Assembly (NCBI GenBank): GCA_023823795.1
Contig: CP085710.1
Location: 1,762,001 to 1,826,000 of the forward strand
Direction: 5' to 3'
Length of the DNA: 64,000 nt
Source: Bacillus sp. F19
Lineage (GTDB): Bacteria > Bacillota > Bacilli > Bacillales > Bacillaceae
The notes under the pieces: generated by a model
Told to the model about the DNA's origin: nothing
Seen by the model: only the letters and a program-made list of their open reading frames with translations
Databases searched by the model: none
Shown: in pieces, positions 16,003 through 25,538 of the stretch
Numbering within the stretch: the first letter of the stretch is position 1
Layout of the letters: every line of letters begins with the position of its first letter
Position numbers and translations under genes: made by a program

Positions 16003-16815
16003 TTATAAAACCTTTGAATGAAGCTGTGTTTTATTCATTTCTGCTACTTTTTTAATGGCTTCATGAACAGTTGCTGCGGTGTAGGCAGCTTGCGCTTTCA
16101 CTTCAGGAAGGGCATCTTCCATTGTAAAACTGTGCGGGGTCATCTTAAACATGGGAATATCATTGAATGAATCACCGATGCAGGCAACCTCTTCAGGCTT
16201 AATTCCAAGGTGTTCAATAAGCATCTTTAGTGCGTTGCCCTTGCTTATGTTTTTAGGCATGACATCAAGACACTGCTTGTCAGATATGTATGTCTCGATT
16301 GTATCAGGATGTCTTTCCTGCAGCGTTTTCTGCAGATCGGAAATTGCTTCATATTCACCCAAAATAGTAATTTTAGAGGCTTTGACATCTTCTCCCAAGG
16401 CATTAAGGAGATTGACGTTCTCTTCTATTGGAGAGAACATTCTCGATTCAATGCCTGTAATGACTTCATCTCGGCGTTCTGTATAATTTTTGCTGTAGTC
16501 TGCAATGATTGTAATAAAGTCTGTAGAACGAACTTGTTCAAACACTTCTTTAGCAATCACATTGTCAAAGGTCAGTGCATGCAGAGATTCATCATTATCT
16601 GTATTGATAAAAGCTCCATTTTGACTGATGCGGTGGTACTTTTCACCAATCATCGTCAAAATTTCGCCAATCTCCACATCCATTCTGCCTGATGCTAAAC
16701 ATACATCCACGCCATTTTCCTTTAATTCTTTAAGAGCGGCAATATCCTGCTCCGTCACCTTTTTTTCAAAACTTAATAATGTTCCATCAAGATCACTTAC
16801 AAATAGTTTTATCAT
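16003..16815 (-). CDS. Cof-type HAD phosphatase
   Basis: 270 residues. HAD motif I is FVSDLDGTLL (nucleophile and acid/base Asp, residues 8 and 10), motif II is CLASGR, motif III Lys is in NISKGNALKMLIEHLG and motif IV is CIGDSFNDIPMF. A type IIB (Cof) cap lies at about residues 85-185. These enzymes hydrolyse sugar phosphates, flavin precursors or other small phosphates in the cytosol; the substrate cannot be told from sequence. AAGGAGGAGATCAG precedes ATG 16815. Single gene. Confidence 0.85.
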   Translation of the reverse strand: MIKLFVSDLDGTLLSFEKKVTEQDIAALKELKENGVDVCLASGRMDVEIGEILTMIGEKYHRISQNGAFINTDNDESLHALTFDNVIAKEVFEQVRSTDFITIIADYSKNYTERRDEVITGIESRMFSPIEENVNLLNALGEDVKASKITILGEYEAISDLQKTLQERHPDTIETYISDKQCLDVMPKNISKGNALKMLIEHLGIKPEEVACIGDSFNDIPMFKMTPHSFTMEDALPEVKAQAAYTAATVHEAIKKVAEMNKTQLHSKVL

Positions 16816-16944
16816 TTCTGATCTCCTCCTTGATGAATCTCTCTGCGGGCGGGGTTTTCCCTGACCTGTCTCATTATAGGGTTAGATACTCGCAGGTGCA
16901 ATTGTTTCGGGCCGGGTCAGTTCGGGATTAGAGAAACCTAATCA

Positions 16945-16969
16945 GGCTTCGCCGGTGAGTGGCGAAGCC
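16945..16969. repeat. Perfect 9-bp hairpin
   Basis: GGCTTCGCC (16945-16953) and GGCGAAGCC (16961-16969) around a 7-nt loop, with no T-run. It lies just past the stop of the minus-strand secreted protein gene and may stabilise its mRNA end. Confidence 0.5.
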
Positions 16970-16990
16970 CGATGAACGGCAAAACATCTG

Positions 16991-17410
16991 CTACTGAATA
17001 CTAAGAGTCTGAATCAGATTCTTAGGATCGTATGACATTTCAAAAAATAATGGTTTGTTTTCGTCTGTAAACAAAATGAGTCTCGGAGAATCCTCCTTGC
17101 TGTAGACAATCATTCCTTCTGAAACGATGCCGTCATACCATTTGTTTTTCACTTTAAGAGACGCTGTAGGCTGTATTAATATCAAATACCCCTTCTTGGG
17201 CAGTGGATTCACTTTTACTGTGATTCCCTTCATTGACTCAATCGCCTTTTTAAGTTCATTTGTAAAATAAGCTGAAGAGGGAACATCTTTAACGACGTCG
17301 CCGGTTTCAACATCAATCACTTTGACGGACTTTGTTTCTGCACTTCCTTCATTAATGGGCAAATTGAGAAAAAGGATCAGGAGACAGATACTTATTTTTA
17401 TTATCTTCAT
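16991..17410 (-). CDS. Small secreted protein, unknown
   Basis: 139 residues with an N-terminal signal peptide (IIKISICLLILFLNLPINEG, cleavage near GSA-E) and a soluble domain of about 110 residues, rich in beta-strand (VKVIDVETGDVVKDV, YLILIQPTASLKVKN). No lipobox. I do not recognise the family. GAGGTG lies 7 nt before ATG 17410. Confidence 0.6.
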   Translation of the reverse strand: MKIIKISICLLILFLNLPINEGSAETKSVKVIDVETGDVVKDVPSSAYFTNELKKAIESMKGITVKVNPLPKKGYLILIQPTASLKVKNKWYDGIVSEGMIVYSKEDSPRLILFTDENKPLFFEMSYDPKNLIQTLSIQ

Positions 17411-17499
17411 ATAAACACCTCATACTTACTTTCCCCAATTATATGAAGTCATCATCTGGTATAAATTACAAGGCTGAATGTAAAACGGATAGATTCAGA

Positions 17500-17530
17500 A
17501 CAATGGTTGATGCTAACGAATAACCATTGT
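17500..17530. promoter_or_regulatory. 9-bp inverted repeat before a lipoprotein gene
   Basis: ACAATGGTT (17500-17508) and AACCATTGT (17522-17530), a perfect palindrome with a 13-bp centre. It ends 2 bp before the AGGAGG ribosome site. It could be an operator or a leader hairpin; I know no regulator with this site. Confidence 0.45.
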
Positions 17531-17545
17531 ATAGGAGGCATTTTG

Positions 17546-17935
17546 ATGAGGACATTCATACTATTACTAACAGCTGTTTTGTTCCTTTCCGGATGCAAGC
17601 AGCAGGATCAGTCTCAGCGTACATTTTTAATTCCTGAAGGCTATACCGGTTGGGTAACGGTTCATAACGATCCTTCTGCAGAAGAAAATGTAAAAGAGTA
17701 CAAAGTGAACAAAGAAGGTCATGCATCCGTGAATGAAAAAAATATCCATGATGGCTGGGCTGCGACAAACTATTTCTACTTGGATAAAGACGGGGACAGA
17801 AAAGAACTTTCACCTGGAAAAATGATTCACGGGGCATCAAGCGGTGATGAAACAGGGAAAGATGGAGAAGCATACTTTTTTGTTGGAGATAAAAAGATGT
17901 TCGAGACGACCGAATATGTTCCTGAAGATCGATAG
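17546..17935 (+). CDS. Lipoprotein, DUF6843-like
   Basis: 129 residues from ATG 17546, 7 nt after AGGAGG. The signal RTFILLLTAVLFLSGC ends in the lipobox LSGC. The body has IPEGYTGWVTVHNDPSA and a closing block YFFVGDKKMFE, the pattern of DUF6843 lipoproteins, whose role is unknown. It should be anchored to the outer face of the membrane. Upstream lies a perfect inverted repeat. Confidence 0.65.
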   Translation: MRTFILLLTAVLFLSGCKQQDQSQRTFLIPEGYTGWVTVHNDPSAEENVKEYKVNKEGHASVNEKNIHDGWAATNYFYLDKDGDRKELSPGKMIHGASSGDETGKDGEAYFFVGDKKMFETTEYVPEDR

Positions 17936-18004
17936 TATTTCAGAAATCTTTAATTGGTGATTCACAGGTATTATTTTCTTTGTTCACAATATCGGGGAAT
18001 GATT

Positions 18005-18111
18005 AAAAACGTTTCAATTAATCTGGAGAGTACCCGAATGAATTTGAAAAGCCTCAAATCAATGTTGAAACTGCCCGAATTAATATTCAAAATAATTCTA
18101 CGGGGAATACC
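18005..18111. repeat. 21-bp degenerate tandem repeat, four to five units
   Basis: Units start near 18005, 18026, 18047, 18068 and 18089, with cores such as AGTACCCGAATGAATTTG and CTGCCCGAATTAATATTC. Same family as the arrays near 4.3 and 62.3 kb. The rest of the 17936-18238 gap holds the glcT promoter and nothing else seen. Confidence 0.6.
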
Positions 18112-18172
18112 AAATTAAGTAAGAATGTTTCTGTCCGATCTACAAGTCTTTCAGTCGATCAGCATTTCGCAG

Positions 18173-18202
18173 TTGACGTAATCACATGCTATTATGTACG
18201 AT
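18173..18202 (+). promoter_or_regulatory. Candidate glcT promoter
   Basis: TTGACG (18173-18178), 18-bp spacer, TACGAT (18197-18202), 36 bp before the glcT start. Confidence 0.5.
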
Positions 18203-18238
18203 ATGAAGCATTGAGAGATAAAAGGAGCTGAGGATTTC

Positions 18239-19081
18239 GTGAAGGAGTCCTTTATAATAAAAAAGGTTTTAAATAATAATGTGCTTATTGCCGAGCATGA
18301 TTCATATGAAGAGGTTGTTCTGATTGGAAAGGGCATAGGATTTGGCAAGAAACGCGGAGACTTGATGCAGGAGGATTCGTATGAGAAGATGTTTGTGCTT
18401 ACGAATCAAAAAGAGCAGGAACAATTTAAGATGCTCCTTCCTTTTGTCGATGAAGACATGATTGAGGTTGTCAGCGATGTCATACACTTTATAGCAGAGC
18501 GGGTGAAGCTGCCTTTAAATGAACATATTCATATCGCGCTGATTGATCATATTACATTTGCGATTAAACGGCTTCAAAAAGGGATGGACATTAAAAATCC
18601 GTTTCTGATTGAGACAAAAACGCTTTATCCGAATGAATTCTTAGTCGCTGAAGAAGTTATCCATATGATCAATGACAGGCTCAAAGTGAACTTGCCGGAA
18701 GGGGAAATTGGTTTTATTGCCCTTCATATCCATAGTGCCATCACAAATAAGCCGATTGCAGATGTGAACCAGTTTTCTCAGCTGATTAATCAATTGGTAG
18801 GAGTGATTGAAGACTCTATGAAAATAAAAGTGAATCATGAAAGCGTCAATTATCTGCGGCTTGTCCGCCACTTAAGATACACGATTGAAAGGGTTCTCTC
18901 AGGTGAAACGGTTGAAGAACCAGAAAAGTTTACTTTATTGTTGAAAAAAGAATATCCGATATGCTACAATACATCTTGGAAAATGATAAAAGTGATGCAG
19001 CAATTTCTGAAAAAACCAGTCTATGAAGCTGAGGCTGTTTATCTAACATTGCATTTATACCGTTTAACAAACAAAACTTAA
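18239..19081 (+). CDS. glcT: GlcT, transcription antiterminator of the glucose PTS
   Basis: 280 residues, BglG/SacY family. The N-terminal CAT RNA-binding domain is at about 1-60 (IIKKVLNNNVLIAEHDSYEE, GKGIGFGKKRGD). PRD1 is at about 65-170, with conserved His in HIHIALIDHITFA and FIALHIHSA. PRD2 is at about 175-280, with LVRHLRYTIERVL and VYLTLHLYRL. It binds the RAT hairpin in the ptsG leader and stops it from folding into a terminator when glucose is present; PTS phosphorylation of the PRD histidines inactivates it. GTG 18239 has AAAGGAG upstream. The target RNA follows directly downstream. Confidence 0.93.
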   Translation: MKESFIIKKVLNNNVLIAEHDSYEEVVLIGKGIGFGKKRGDLMQEDSYEKMFVLTNQKEQEQFKMLLPFVDEDMIEVVSDVIHFIAERVKLPLNEHIHIALIDHITFAIKRLQKGMDIKNPFLIETKTLYPNEFLVAEEVIHMINDRLKVNLPEGEIGFIALHIHSAITNKPIADVNQFSQLINQLVGVIEDSMKIKVNHESVNYLRLVRHLRYTIERVLSGETVEEPEKFTLLLKKEYPICYNTSWKMIKVMQQFLKKPVYEAEAVYLTLHLYRLTNKT

Positions 19082-19096
19082 TGAGAAAAGTACCTT

Positions 19097-19129
19097 ACGT
19101 GTTACTGATACGATCAGGCATGAGTGAAC
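19097..19129 (+). promoter_or_regulatory. RAT: GlcT-binding RNA antiterminator
   Basis: The 33-nt segment (ACGTGTTACTGATACGATCA then GGCATGAGTGAAC) is nearly identical in layout to the B. subtilis ptsG RAT. Its 3' half also pairs with the terminator arm downstream, so the two folds exclude each other. Confidence 0.88.
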
Positions 19130-19207
19130 AAGTACGTGTTGAAACCGGCTAATAGGGGGAATATACCCTTTGTGCACGGTCGTCCTTGTTGCACCATGCT
19201 TTTTTTA
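19118..19207 (+). terminator. ptsG leader terminator, mutually exclusive with RAT
   Basis: GCATGAGTGAACAAG (19118-19132, partly RAT) pairs with CTTGTTGCACCATGC (19185-19199) with one bulge; eight T follow (19200-19207). Without GlcT this should end transcription before ptsG. Confidence 0.85.
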
Positions 19208-19227
19208 TTGTTCTTTTTAGGTCTGAA

Positions 19228-19242
19228 ATGTAAACGCTTGTA
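19228..19242 (+). promoter_or_regulatory. cre-like site in the ptsG leader
   Basis: ATGTAAACGCTTGTA fits the CcpA consensus WTGNAANCGNWNNCW except one base (T for C near the end). It lies after the leader terminator and 65 bp before ptsG, where CcpA would act as a roadblock. Not shown in B. subtilis to my knowledge. Confidence 0.4.
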
Positions 19243-19306
19243 ATTTGCTTTCATGTTTTTTTTGTTTGCTGCTTACACAAACTATTTTTACAAGGAGGTT
19301 ATGCAC

Positions 19307-21406
19307 ATGTTTAAAAATTTTTTTGGTGTACTCCAAAAAATTGGTAAAGCTCTTATGCTTCCAGTAGCGATTTTGCCTGCTGCAGGTATCCTGCTCGCAT
19401 TCGGTAATGCGATGCAAAATCCGGAGCTTACATCAAAAGTACCATTCTTAACAAATGAAATTGTACAGCTTGTTGCAAAAGTAATGGAATCTTCTGGTGA
19501 TATTGTCTTTGCAAATCTGCCGCTTCTATTTGCGGTCGGTGTAGCGATTGGCCTTGCCAATGGTGATGGGGTTGCAGGTCTTGCAGCAATCATCGGATAC
19601 TTTATTATGAATGCAACAATGAGTGCTGTGCTGCTTCAAACAGGGAAAATTCCAAGCGATGCTGTAGAGCTTGCACAATTCTTTCAGCAGCTTCATCCTG
19701 AATATGCGAGAGTCCTTGGAATGCCGACCTTACAGACCGGAGTCTTTGGCGGTATTATCGTCGGGGTTCTCGGTGCATACATGTACAACAAATTCTATAA
19801 AATTGAATTGCCTCAATACTTAGGTTTCTTCGCAGGAAAGCGTTTCGTACCAATTATGACGGCTGTTTCTGCAGTAGCTTTAGGATTAATCATGCTGTTT
19901 GTCTGGCCGCCGGTTCAAAACGGTTTAAACGCCTTCTCAACAGGGCTGCTCGAATCTAATAAAACATTGGCAGCATTCATATTCGGTTTTATTGAACGTT
20001 CATTGATTCCTTTTGGTCTTCATCATATTTTCTACTCTCCTTTCTGGTATGAGTTTGGGAACTATACAACTCAGGCAGGGGAAATTGTCCGAGGAGATCA
20101 GCGTATCTTCATGGCTCAGATTAAAGACGGCGCTGAATTAACAGCAGGTACATTCATGACGGGTAAATTCCCATTCATGATGTTCGGTCTTCCGGCTGCT
20201 GCACTTGCTATCTATCATGAGTCAAGACCTGAAAATAAAAAGTTTGTTGCAGGTATCATGGGTTCTGCTGCTTTAACATCTTTCTTAACAGGGATTACAG
20301 AGCCGCTTGAATTCTCATTCTTATTCGTAGCACCTATTCTATTTGCAATTCATGCTGTCTTTGCAGGTCTGTCTTTCATGACGATGCAATTGCTTGATGT
20401 GAAAATCGGGATGACATTCTCAGGCGGAGTCATTGACTACTTCCTGTTCGGTATTCTTCCAAACAGAACCGACTGGTGGCTCGTTATTCCGGTAGGTTTA
20501 GTATTCGCTCTGATTTATTATTTCGGATTCCGTTTTGCGATCCGCAAGTTCAACCTTAAAACACCTGGACGCGAAGATGCTGAGGCAGAAACAGAAGATA
20601 ATAAAGCCGGCGAAAGTGCAGGAGATCTTCCATATAACATTCTTGAATCTTTAGGCGGAAGCTCAAATATCAAGCACCTGGACGCATGTATCACCCGCCT
20701 GCGTGTAACGGTTAATGATGTGAAAGCAGTCGATAAAAACCGCTTAAAACGTTTAGGAGCAGCAGGTGTCCTTGAAGTTGGAAACAACATTCAGGCAATC
20801 TATGGTCCTAAATCGGATAACCTGAAAACACAAATTCAAGACGTGATGTCAGGCAAAACGCCTCGCCCGGCAAAACCTGTTTTAGCAGAAAAAGAAGTGC
20901 AGGAGCAAGTTGAGGACGTTGTTGCAGGACCTCTTAAAAACGAAGTAAGCGAATTTTCACTTGTTTCTCCTTTAACAGGTGACATTCATCCAATCACTGA
21001 AGTGCCTGATCAAGTGTTCTCAGGAAAAATGATGGGTGATGGTTTTGCGATTACTCCCGCTGACGGCACGATCGTTTCACCGGTTGACGGCAAAATATTA
21101 AATGTATTCCCTACTAAGCACGCAATTGGCCTTGAATCAGAAAGCGGCAACGAGATCTTAATTCATGTCGGAATTGATACTGTGAACCTTAAAGGGGAAG
21201 GCTTCGAAGCATTTGTTAAAGAAGGTGACATTGTCACTAAAGGACAAAAACTGCTCCAAGTAGACTTGGAATTCGTTAAGCAAAATGCTCCTTCTATTAT
21301 GACGCCGATTGTTTTCACAAATTTAAATGAAGGCGAATCAGTCGTAATAAAATCATCCGACCGTGTGAAAGCAGGAGAAGAGAACATCATTTCTATAGAA
21401 AAATAA
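19307..21406 (+). CDS. ptsG: Glucose-specific PTS permease EIICBA
   Basis: 699 residues, equal to B. subtilis PtsG. EIIC membrane domain at about 1-420 (ADGTIV is not part of it; [20 protein letters not shown] and [12 protein letters not shown] are the glucose-family signatures). EIIB at about 450-530, with the phospho-Cys in [17 protein letters not shown] at about 555-699, with the phospho-His in [15 protein letters not shown]. It imports and phosphorylates glucose at the membrane. ATG 19307 is 8 nt after AAGGAGG; ATG 19301 is too close. Expression is set by the RAT/terminator switch just upstream. ptsH and ptsI follow. Confidence 0.95.
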   Translation: MFKNFFGVLQKIGKALMLPVAILPAAGILLAFGNAMQNPELTSKVPFLTNEIVQLVAKVMESSGDIVFANLPLLFAVGVAIGLANGDGVAGLAAIIGYFIMNATMSAVLLQTGKIPSDAVELAQFFQQLHPEYARVLGMPTLQTGVFGGIIVGVLGAYMYNKFYKIELPQYLGFFAGKRFVPIMTAVSAVALGLIMLFVWPPVQNGLNAFSTGLLESNKTLAAFIFGFIERSLIPFGLHHIFYSPFWYEFGNYTTQAGEIVRGDQRIFMAQIKDGAELTAGTFMTGKFPFMMFGLPAAALAIYHESRPENKKFVAGIMGSAALTSFLTGITEPLEFSFLFVAPILFAIHAVFAGLSFMTMQLLDVKIGMTFSGGVIDYFLFGILPNRTDWWLVIPVGLVFALIYYFGFRFAIRKFNLKTPGREDAEAETEDNKAGESAGDLPYNILESLGGSSNIKHLDACITRLRVTVNDVKAVDKNRLKRLGAAGVLEVGNNIQAIYGPKSDNLKTQIQDVMSGKTPRPAKPVLAEKEVQEQVEDVVAGPLKNEVSEFSLVSPLTGDIHPITEVPDQVFSGKMMGDGFAITPADGTIVSPVDGKILNVFPTKHAIGLESESGNEILIHVGIDTVNLKGEGFEAFVKEGDIVTKGQKLLQVDLEFVKQNAPSIMTPIVFTNLNEGESVVIKSSDRVKAGEENIISIEK

Positions 21407-21426
21407 AATGAATGAGGTCGCATTAC

Positions 21427-21456
21427 TTGTCTATCAAATGATGCGGCTGTTATGAT
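21427..21456 (+). promoter_or_regulatory. Candidate internal ptsH promoter
   Basis: TTGTCT (21427-21432), 18-bp spacer, TATGAT (21451-21456) in the 99-bp ptsG-ptsH gap. It would allow glucose-independent supply of HPr and EI, as known for ptsHI in B. subtilis. Confidence 0.55.
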
Positions 21457-21505
21457 AAGATATTGTGTACTAGCTTTATTTAAATATGAAGGAGATTGAT
21501 TAATT

Positions 21506-21772
21506 ATGGCAGAGAAAACGTTTAAAGTAACAGCAGAATCAGGAATCCACGCACGTCCGGCTACAGTGCTTGTTCAAACAGCAAGCAGATTTGATGCAGA
21601 TGTGAACTTAGCATATAACGGCAAAACAGTGAACTTAAAATCAATCATGGGTGTTATGTCATTAGGTATCGCTAAAGATTCAGAAATTACGATTTCTGCA
21701 GCTGGTTCAGACGAAAACGATGCAATCGCAGCTCTTGAAGAAACAATGAAAAAAGAAGGCTTAGGCGAATAA
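21506..21772 (+). CDS. ptsH: HPr phosphocarrier protein
   Basis: 88 residues. His15 in [13 protein letters not shown] accepts phosphate from EI. Ser46 in [15 protein letters not shown] is the HPr kinase target that makes HPr-Ser-P, the CcpA co-regulator. Cytosolic. GAAGGAG precedes the ATG. The stop TAA shares its last A with the ATG of ptsI. Confidence 0.97.
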   Translation: MAEKTFKVTAESGIHARPATVLVQTASRFDADVNLAYNGKTVNLKSIMGVMSLGIAKDSEITISAAGSDENDAIAALEETMKKEGLGE

Positions 21773-23487
21773 TGCTCGAATTAAAAGGGATTGGAGCTTC
21801 AGCTGGGATCGCGATTGCAAAAGCTTACCGCTTAGAAGAACCAGATCTGACAGTATCAAAAAAAGAAGTAGCAGATAAAACTGCTGAAGTCCTTCGTTTT
21901 GATGAAGCCATCCAAAAATCAAAATCAGAGCTTGTAAAAATTAAAGAGCATGCACTCAGAGAATTAGGTGCAGACAAAGCTGAAATTTTTGAAGCTCATA
22001 TCTTAGTTTTAAGCGACCCAGAATTGCTTAACCCGGTTAAAGATAAAATCAGCAGTGAAGCAGTTAACGCTGAATTTGCAATGAAAGAAACGGCTGATAT
22101 GTTTGTAAGTATGTTCGAGTCTATGGACAACGAATATATGAAAGAGCGTGCAGCTGATATCCGCGATGTTACGAAACGTGTGATCGGACACTTGCTTGGC
22201 GTTGAGATACCAAACCCGAGCATGATTACTGAAGAAGTGATCATCATTGCAGAAGATTTAACACCTTCTGACACTGCACAGCTGAATCGTCAGTATGTTT
22301 TAGGTTTTACAACTGATATCGGCGGCAGAACATCACATTCAGCCATCATGGCTCGTTCAATGGAGATCCCTGCCGTAGTTGGAACAAAAACAGCTACAGC
22401 TGACATCAAAAATGGCGACATCGTCATCGTTGATGGAATAGATGGAGATGTCATTGTAAATCCTTCTGAGGATGCAATTGCAGGCTTTGAAAAGAAAAAA
22501 GCTCAATACGAAGTGCAAAAAGCGGAGTGGGCGAAACTTGTAAATGAAGAAACGGTAACAAAAGACGGACAGCACGTTGAGCTTGCAGCTAATATTGGCA
22601 CGCCTGACGATGTTCGCGGCGTTCTTGAGAACGGCGGAGAAGCAGTTGGTCTATACCGTACAGAATTCCTTTACATGGGACGCGATCAGCTTCCGACGGA
22701 AGATGAGCAGTTCGAAGCATATAAAGCTGTGCTTGAGCGCATGGAAGGCAAGCCGGTTGTTGTCCGCACCCTTGACATTGGCGGAGACAAAGAGCTTCCA
22801 TACTTGAATCTTCCGAAAGAAATGAATCCATTCCTAGGTTTCCGTGCGATTCGTCTTTGCTTAGAAGAGCAGGATATTTTCCGCACTCAATTGCGTGCAT
22901 TGCTTCGTGCAAGCACGTTCGGCAACTTGAAAATCATGTTCCCGATGATTGCAGTTGTGGACGAGTTCAGACAGGCTAAAGCAATTCTTTTAGAAGAAAA
23001 GCAAAAGCTTGTCAATGAAGGTGTTCAAGTTTCAGATCACATTGAAATTGGAATGATGGTTGAAATTCCTTCAACTGCTGTTCTTGCAGATCAATTTGCT
23101 AAAGATGTTGACTTCTTCAGCATCGGAACAAATGACCTGATTCAATACACAATGGCTGCTGACCGTATGAACGAGCGTGTTTCATACTTGTATCAGCCTT
23201 ATAATCCTGCCATTCTTCGTCTTGTGACGCTTGTCATTGAAGCAGCTCACAAAGAAGGCAAATGGGTAGGAATGTGCGGAGAAATGGCTGGAGATCCGCT
23301 TGCGATTCCAGTGCTTCTTGGTCTAGGACTTGATGAGTTCTCTATGAGTGCAACATCGATCCTTCCAGCACGTTCTCTTCTTAAAAACCTTTCAAAAGAA
23401 GAGGCAGCAAGCTTCAAAGAAGAAATTCTTTCTATGAGCACAACAGAAGAAGTTGTTGAGTTTGTGAAAACGAAATTCAATCTTTAA
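21772..23487 (+). CDS. ptsI: PTS enzyme I
   Basis: 571 residues. The phospho-His lies in [20 protein letters not shown]. The PEP-binding barrel shows GIGTNDL-type [18 protein letters not shown] and the active-site Cys in [20 protein letters not shown]. It transfers phosphate from PEP to HPr. It starts with a one-base overlap with ptsH (TAATG), so translation is coupled. A terminator follows. Confidence 0.97.
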   Translation: MLELKGIGASAGIAIAKAYRLEEPDLTVSKKEVADKTAEVLRFDEAIQKSKSELVKIKEHALRELGADKAEIFEAHILVLSDPELLNPVKDKISSEAVNAEFAMKETADMFVSMFESMDNEYMKERAADIRDVTKRVIGHLLGVEIPNPSMITEEVIIIAEDLTPSDTAQLNRQYVLGFTTDIGGRTSHSAIMARSMEIPAVVGTKTATADIKNGDIVIVDGIDGDVIVNPSEDAIAGFEKKKAQYEVQKAEWAKLVNEETVTKDGQHVELAANIGTPDDVRGVLENGGEAVGLYRTEFLYMGRDQLPTEDEQFEAYKAVLERMEGKPVVVRTLDIGGDKELPYLNLPKEMNPFLGFRAIRLCLEEQDIFRTQLRALLRASTFGNLKIMFPMIAVVDEFRQAKAILLEEKQKLVNEGVQVSDHIEIGMMVEIPSTAVLADQFAKDVDFFSIGTNDLIQYTMAADRMNERVSYLYQPYNPAILRLVTLVIEAAHKEGKWVGMCGEMAGDPLAIPVLLGLGLDEFSMSATSILPARSLLKNLSKEEAASFKEEILSMSTTEEVVEFVKTKFNL

Positions 23488-23506
23488 ATGAAATGAAAAA
23501 GACCTG

Positions 23507-23532
23507 AGACCTGCTTAAGCAGGTCTTTTTTT
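23507..23532 (+). terminator. Terminator of the pts operon
   Basis: AGACCTGC (23507-23514) pairs with GCAGGTCT (23519-23526), then a T-run. Confidence 0.9.
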
Positions 23533-23567
23533 AGTAACAGAAAGGACTATTTCCTGCTATTCACTAA

Positions 23568-24091
23568 GGGAAATTGCGCTTTGTCACAAAGTTTCATCAT
23601 GTGGATCATTTACTTGATGCAGATCATAAAGGAAAAACACGTTTTCGCTTCAGTATCAATGCTGATTGATTAAAAATTTTGAACCAGGCACATCGCCGCT
23701 GAATAAGCGTTTAGAGGCATCCGTCAAAGTAGCGGGGGTGGGATACCCGCTCGGATTTATTGTGGAGCCTATTTATATTCATGAAGGATGGCGGGAAGGG
23801 TATTACGAATTGTTTTCGAAACTTGATCGGCTTTTGCCTGAAGAAGCACGGGATGATATCACATTTGAAATGATCCAGCACCGGTTTACAAAGCCTGCCA
23901 AGCGCGTCATTGAAAAAAACTATCCAAAATCAAAGCTCGAGATGAATGAAGATGACCGCCGCTACAAATGGGGAAGATACGGAATCGGCAAATATATTTA
24001 TCAAAAAGATGAGGAAGCTGATTTAGGAGAAACACTTGAAAAGTATATTGATGACTTCTTTCCAAATGCGAAGATTAAATACTTCACTTAA
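23568..24091 (+). pseudogene. splB: Spore photoproduct lyase splB, C-terminal remnant
   Basis: From 23568 the frame reads GKLRFVTKFHHVDHLLDADH, KGKTRFRFSINAD. Then a 4-base deletion near 23667 shifts to IKNFEPGTSPLNKRLEASVK, GYPLGFIVEPIYIHEGWREG and a proper C-terminus WGRYGIGKYIYQKDEE...FPNAKIKYFT. These are the last 170 residues of SplB, the radical-SAM enzyme that repairs thymine dimers in germinating spores. The N-terminal half with the CxxxCxxC cluster motif is missing, and splA is absent too. It sits right after ptsI, its place in B. subtilis. Confidence 0.88.
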
Positions 24092-24119
24092 AAAACAAGG
24101 TGTACAGCCCTTGTTTTTT
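24091..24119 (+). terminator. Terminator after splB remnant
   Basis: AAAAACAAGG (24091-24100) pairs with CCTTGTTTTTT (24109-24119). Confidence 0.85.
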
Positions 24120-24201
24120 CTATTTTCTGAATCCTTATTTAGGCAAAATACAAGTAAGACTGTTACTATAATAATGAGAAAAAATAAGGGGAGTGTTAGC
24201 T

Positions 24202-24987
24202 ATGGAACTCGGATTAAAAGGCAAAGTGGCTCTAGTTGCAGCATCAAGTCAAGGATTAGGCAGAGCTATTGCTGAAGAGCTTATAAAAGAAGGCGCGAGC
24301 GTCATGATAACAAGCAGAAACCCTGATAAGCTACATATAGTGAAAAATGAGCTTTCTGAAAAAGGTACTGGCCTCGTTGAATATAAAGCATGCGATTTAT
24401 CAAATGCAGATGAGATCAGCCAGCTGGTGGAAGAAACGGTGAAACGGTTTGGAACAATTGATTTGCTTGTGAATAATGCAGGCGGGCCCCCTTCAGGACT
24501 ATTCGAGCAAATGAGTGATGAAGACTGGCAAAAATCGTTTGAGTTAAACCTTTTAAGTCATGTGCGTCTTATTCGTTCAGTTATTCCATATATGCGAGGC
24601 AAGGGAGGAAAAATTGTAAACATCGCTTCCTCTTCAGTAAAAGAACCGATACCTGGATTAATTTTATCGAATACGTTCCGTCTTGGTATTGTCGGTTTGA
24701 CTAAAACTCTCGCATCAGAACTTGCCCCTTATCAAATTTTGATCAACACAGTGGCACCGGGCAGAATTTCAACGGACAGAGTCGCTTCTCTAGATCAGGC
24801 AGCAGCAGATAAGAATGGCATCAGCGTCAGTGAAGTGGAAGAAGAAGTGAAGCGGAAAATTCCTGCAGGACGCTACGGGAAACCATCCGAGTTTGCAGCC
24901 TATGTTCTTTTCTTGCTCTCAGATGCCAACAGTTATATGACAGGGCAGACACATTTGGTTGACGGAGGAATGGTGAAATCTGTTTAG
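24202..24987 (+). CDS. Short-chain dehydrogenase lacking the usual Tyr
   Basis: 261 residues from ATG 24202 (AAGGGGAG upstream). The Rossmann motif is AASSQGLGRAIAEELI, the NNAG motif is LLVNNAGGPP and Ser is in KIVNIASSSVKEP. Where classical SDRs have YxxxK, this has SNTFRLGIVGLTKTLASELA: the Tyr is absent and Phe-Arg stands nearby, with Lys in TKTLA. This belongs to a known 3-oxoacyl-ACP reductase-like subgroup with that change. The reaction is unknown, and loss of classic catalysis is possible. Stands alone. Confidence 0.75.
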   Translation: MELGLKGKVALVAASSQGLGRAIAEELIKEGASVMITSRNPDKLHIVKNELSEKGTGLVEYKACDLSNADEISQLVEETVKRFGTIDLLVNNAGGPPSGLFEQMSDEDWQKSFELNLLSHVRLIRSVIPYMRGKGGKIVNIASSSVKEPIPGLILSNTFRLGIVGLTKTLASELAPYQILINTVAPGRISTDRVASLDQAAADKNGISVSEVEEEVKRKIPAGRYGKPSEFAAYVLFLLSDANSYMTGQTHLVDGGMVKSV

Positions 24988-25064
24988 GCGCATAAAACTG
25001 TATATAAATGGCTTGACGGAAGTACACTAAACCAGAGAATTCAAAGCTAAGGGTGGCATAAATA

Positions 25065-25538
25065 ATGGCGATTGTCTTCGCTGTGATCTTGATCTGGTTT
25101 TCAATTCATTTGTATGTGTATATTCCGAAAAAAATAAATCTTTTGGAATCTGTCTTCGTTTTTATGATTCTGTCCATTGTAAATAACGGCTTTTGTTCTA
25201 TAATCACCGTGAACCTGGGATGGGCATCGGTTTATGAAACGCCTACTGCCTTAACGGTTATTATTTTGCAGAGAATTATCATTATTCCTTTATTGTTTCT
25301 AATGGTCGTTCATGTAAATTTCATGTTAAAAAGTACATTAGCAAAACTTTTCCTGCTGCTCTTTTCTCTTGCTTTGATCGTATCAATGGAAGAACTTTGT
25401 TCTTATTTCCGCGTAATGAACTATGAAGAAAATAGATGGCTGATTCCTGCTCTCCACTCTTCTCTGCTCTATTTTTCAGGGATCATAGGTCTTCGCTTAT
25501 TCCGGCCAATCCTGAAGAAGGGGGTCACTATGAGTTGA
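25065..25538 (+). CDS. Membrane protein, unknown, paired with CBO0543 protein
   Basis: 157 residues with about five TM helices (IVFAVILIWFSIHLYVYIPK, SVFVFMILSIVNNGFCSI, IIPLLFLMVVHVNFML). I do not recognise the family. AAGGGTGGC lies before ATG 25065. The stop TGA overlaps the start of the next membrane protein gene (TTGA), so the two are translationally coupled and probably form one complex. Confidence 0.6.
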   Translation: MAIVFAVILIWFSIHLYVYIPKKINLLESVFVFMILSIVNNGFCSIITVNLGWASVYETPTALTVIILQRIIIIPLLFLMVVHVNFMLKSTLAKLFLLLFSLALIVSMEELCSYFRVMNYEENRWLIPALHSSLLYFSGIIGLRLFRPILKKGVTMS

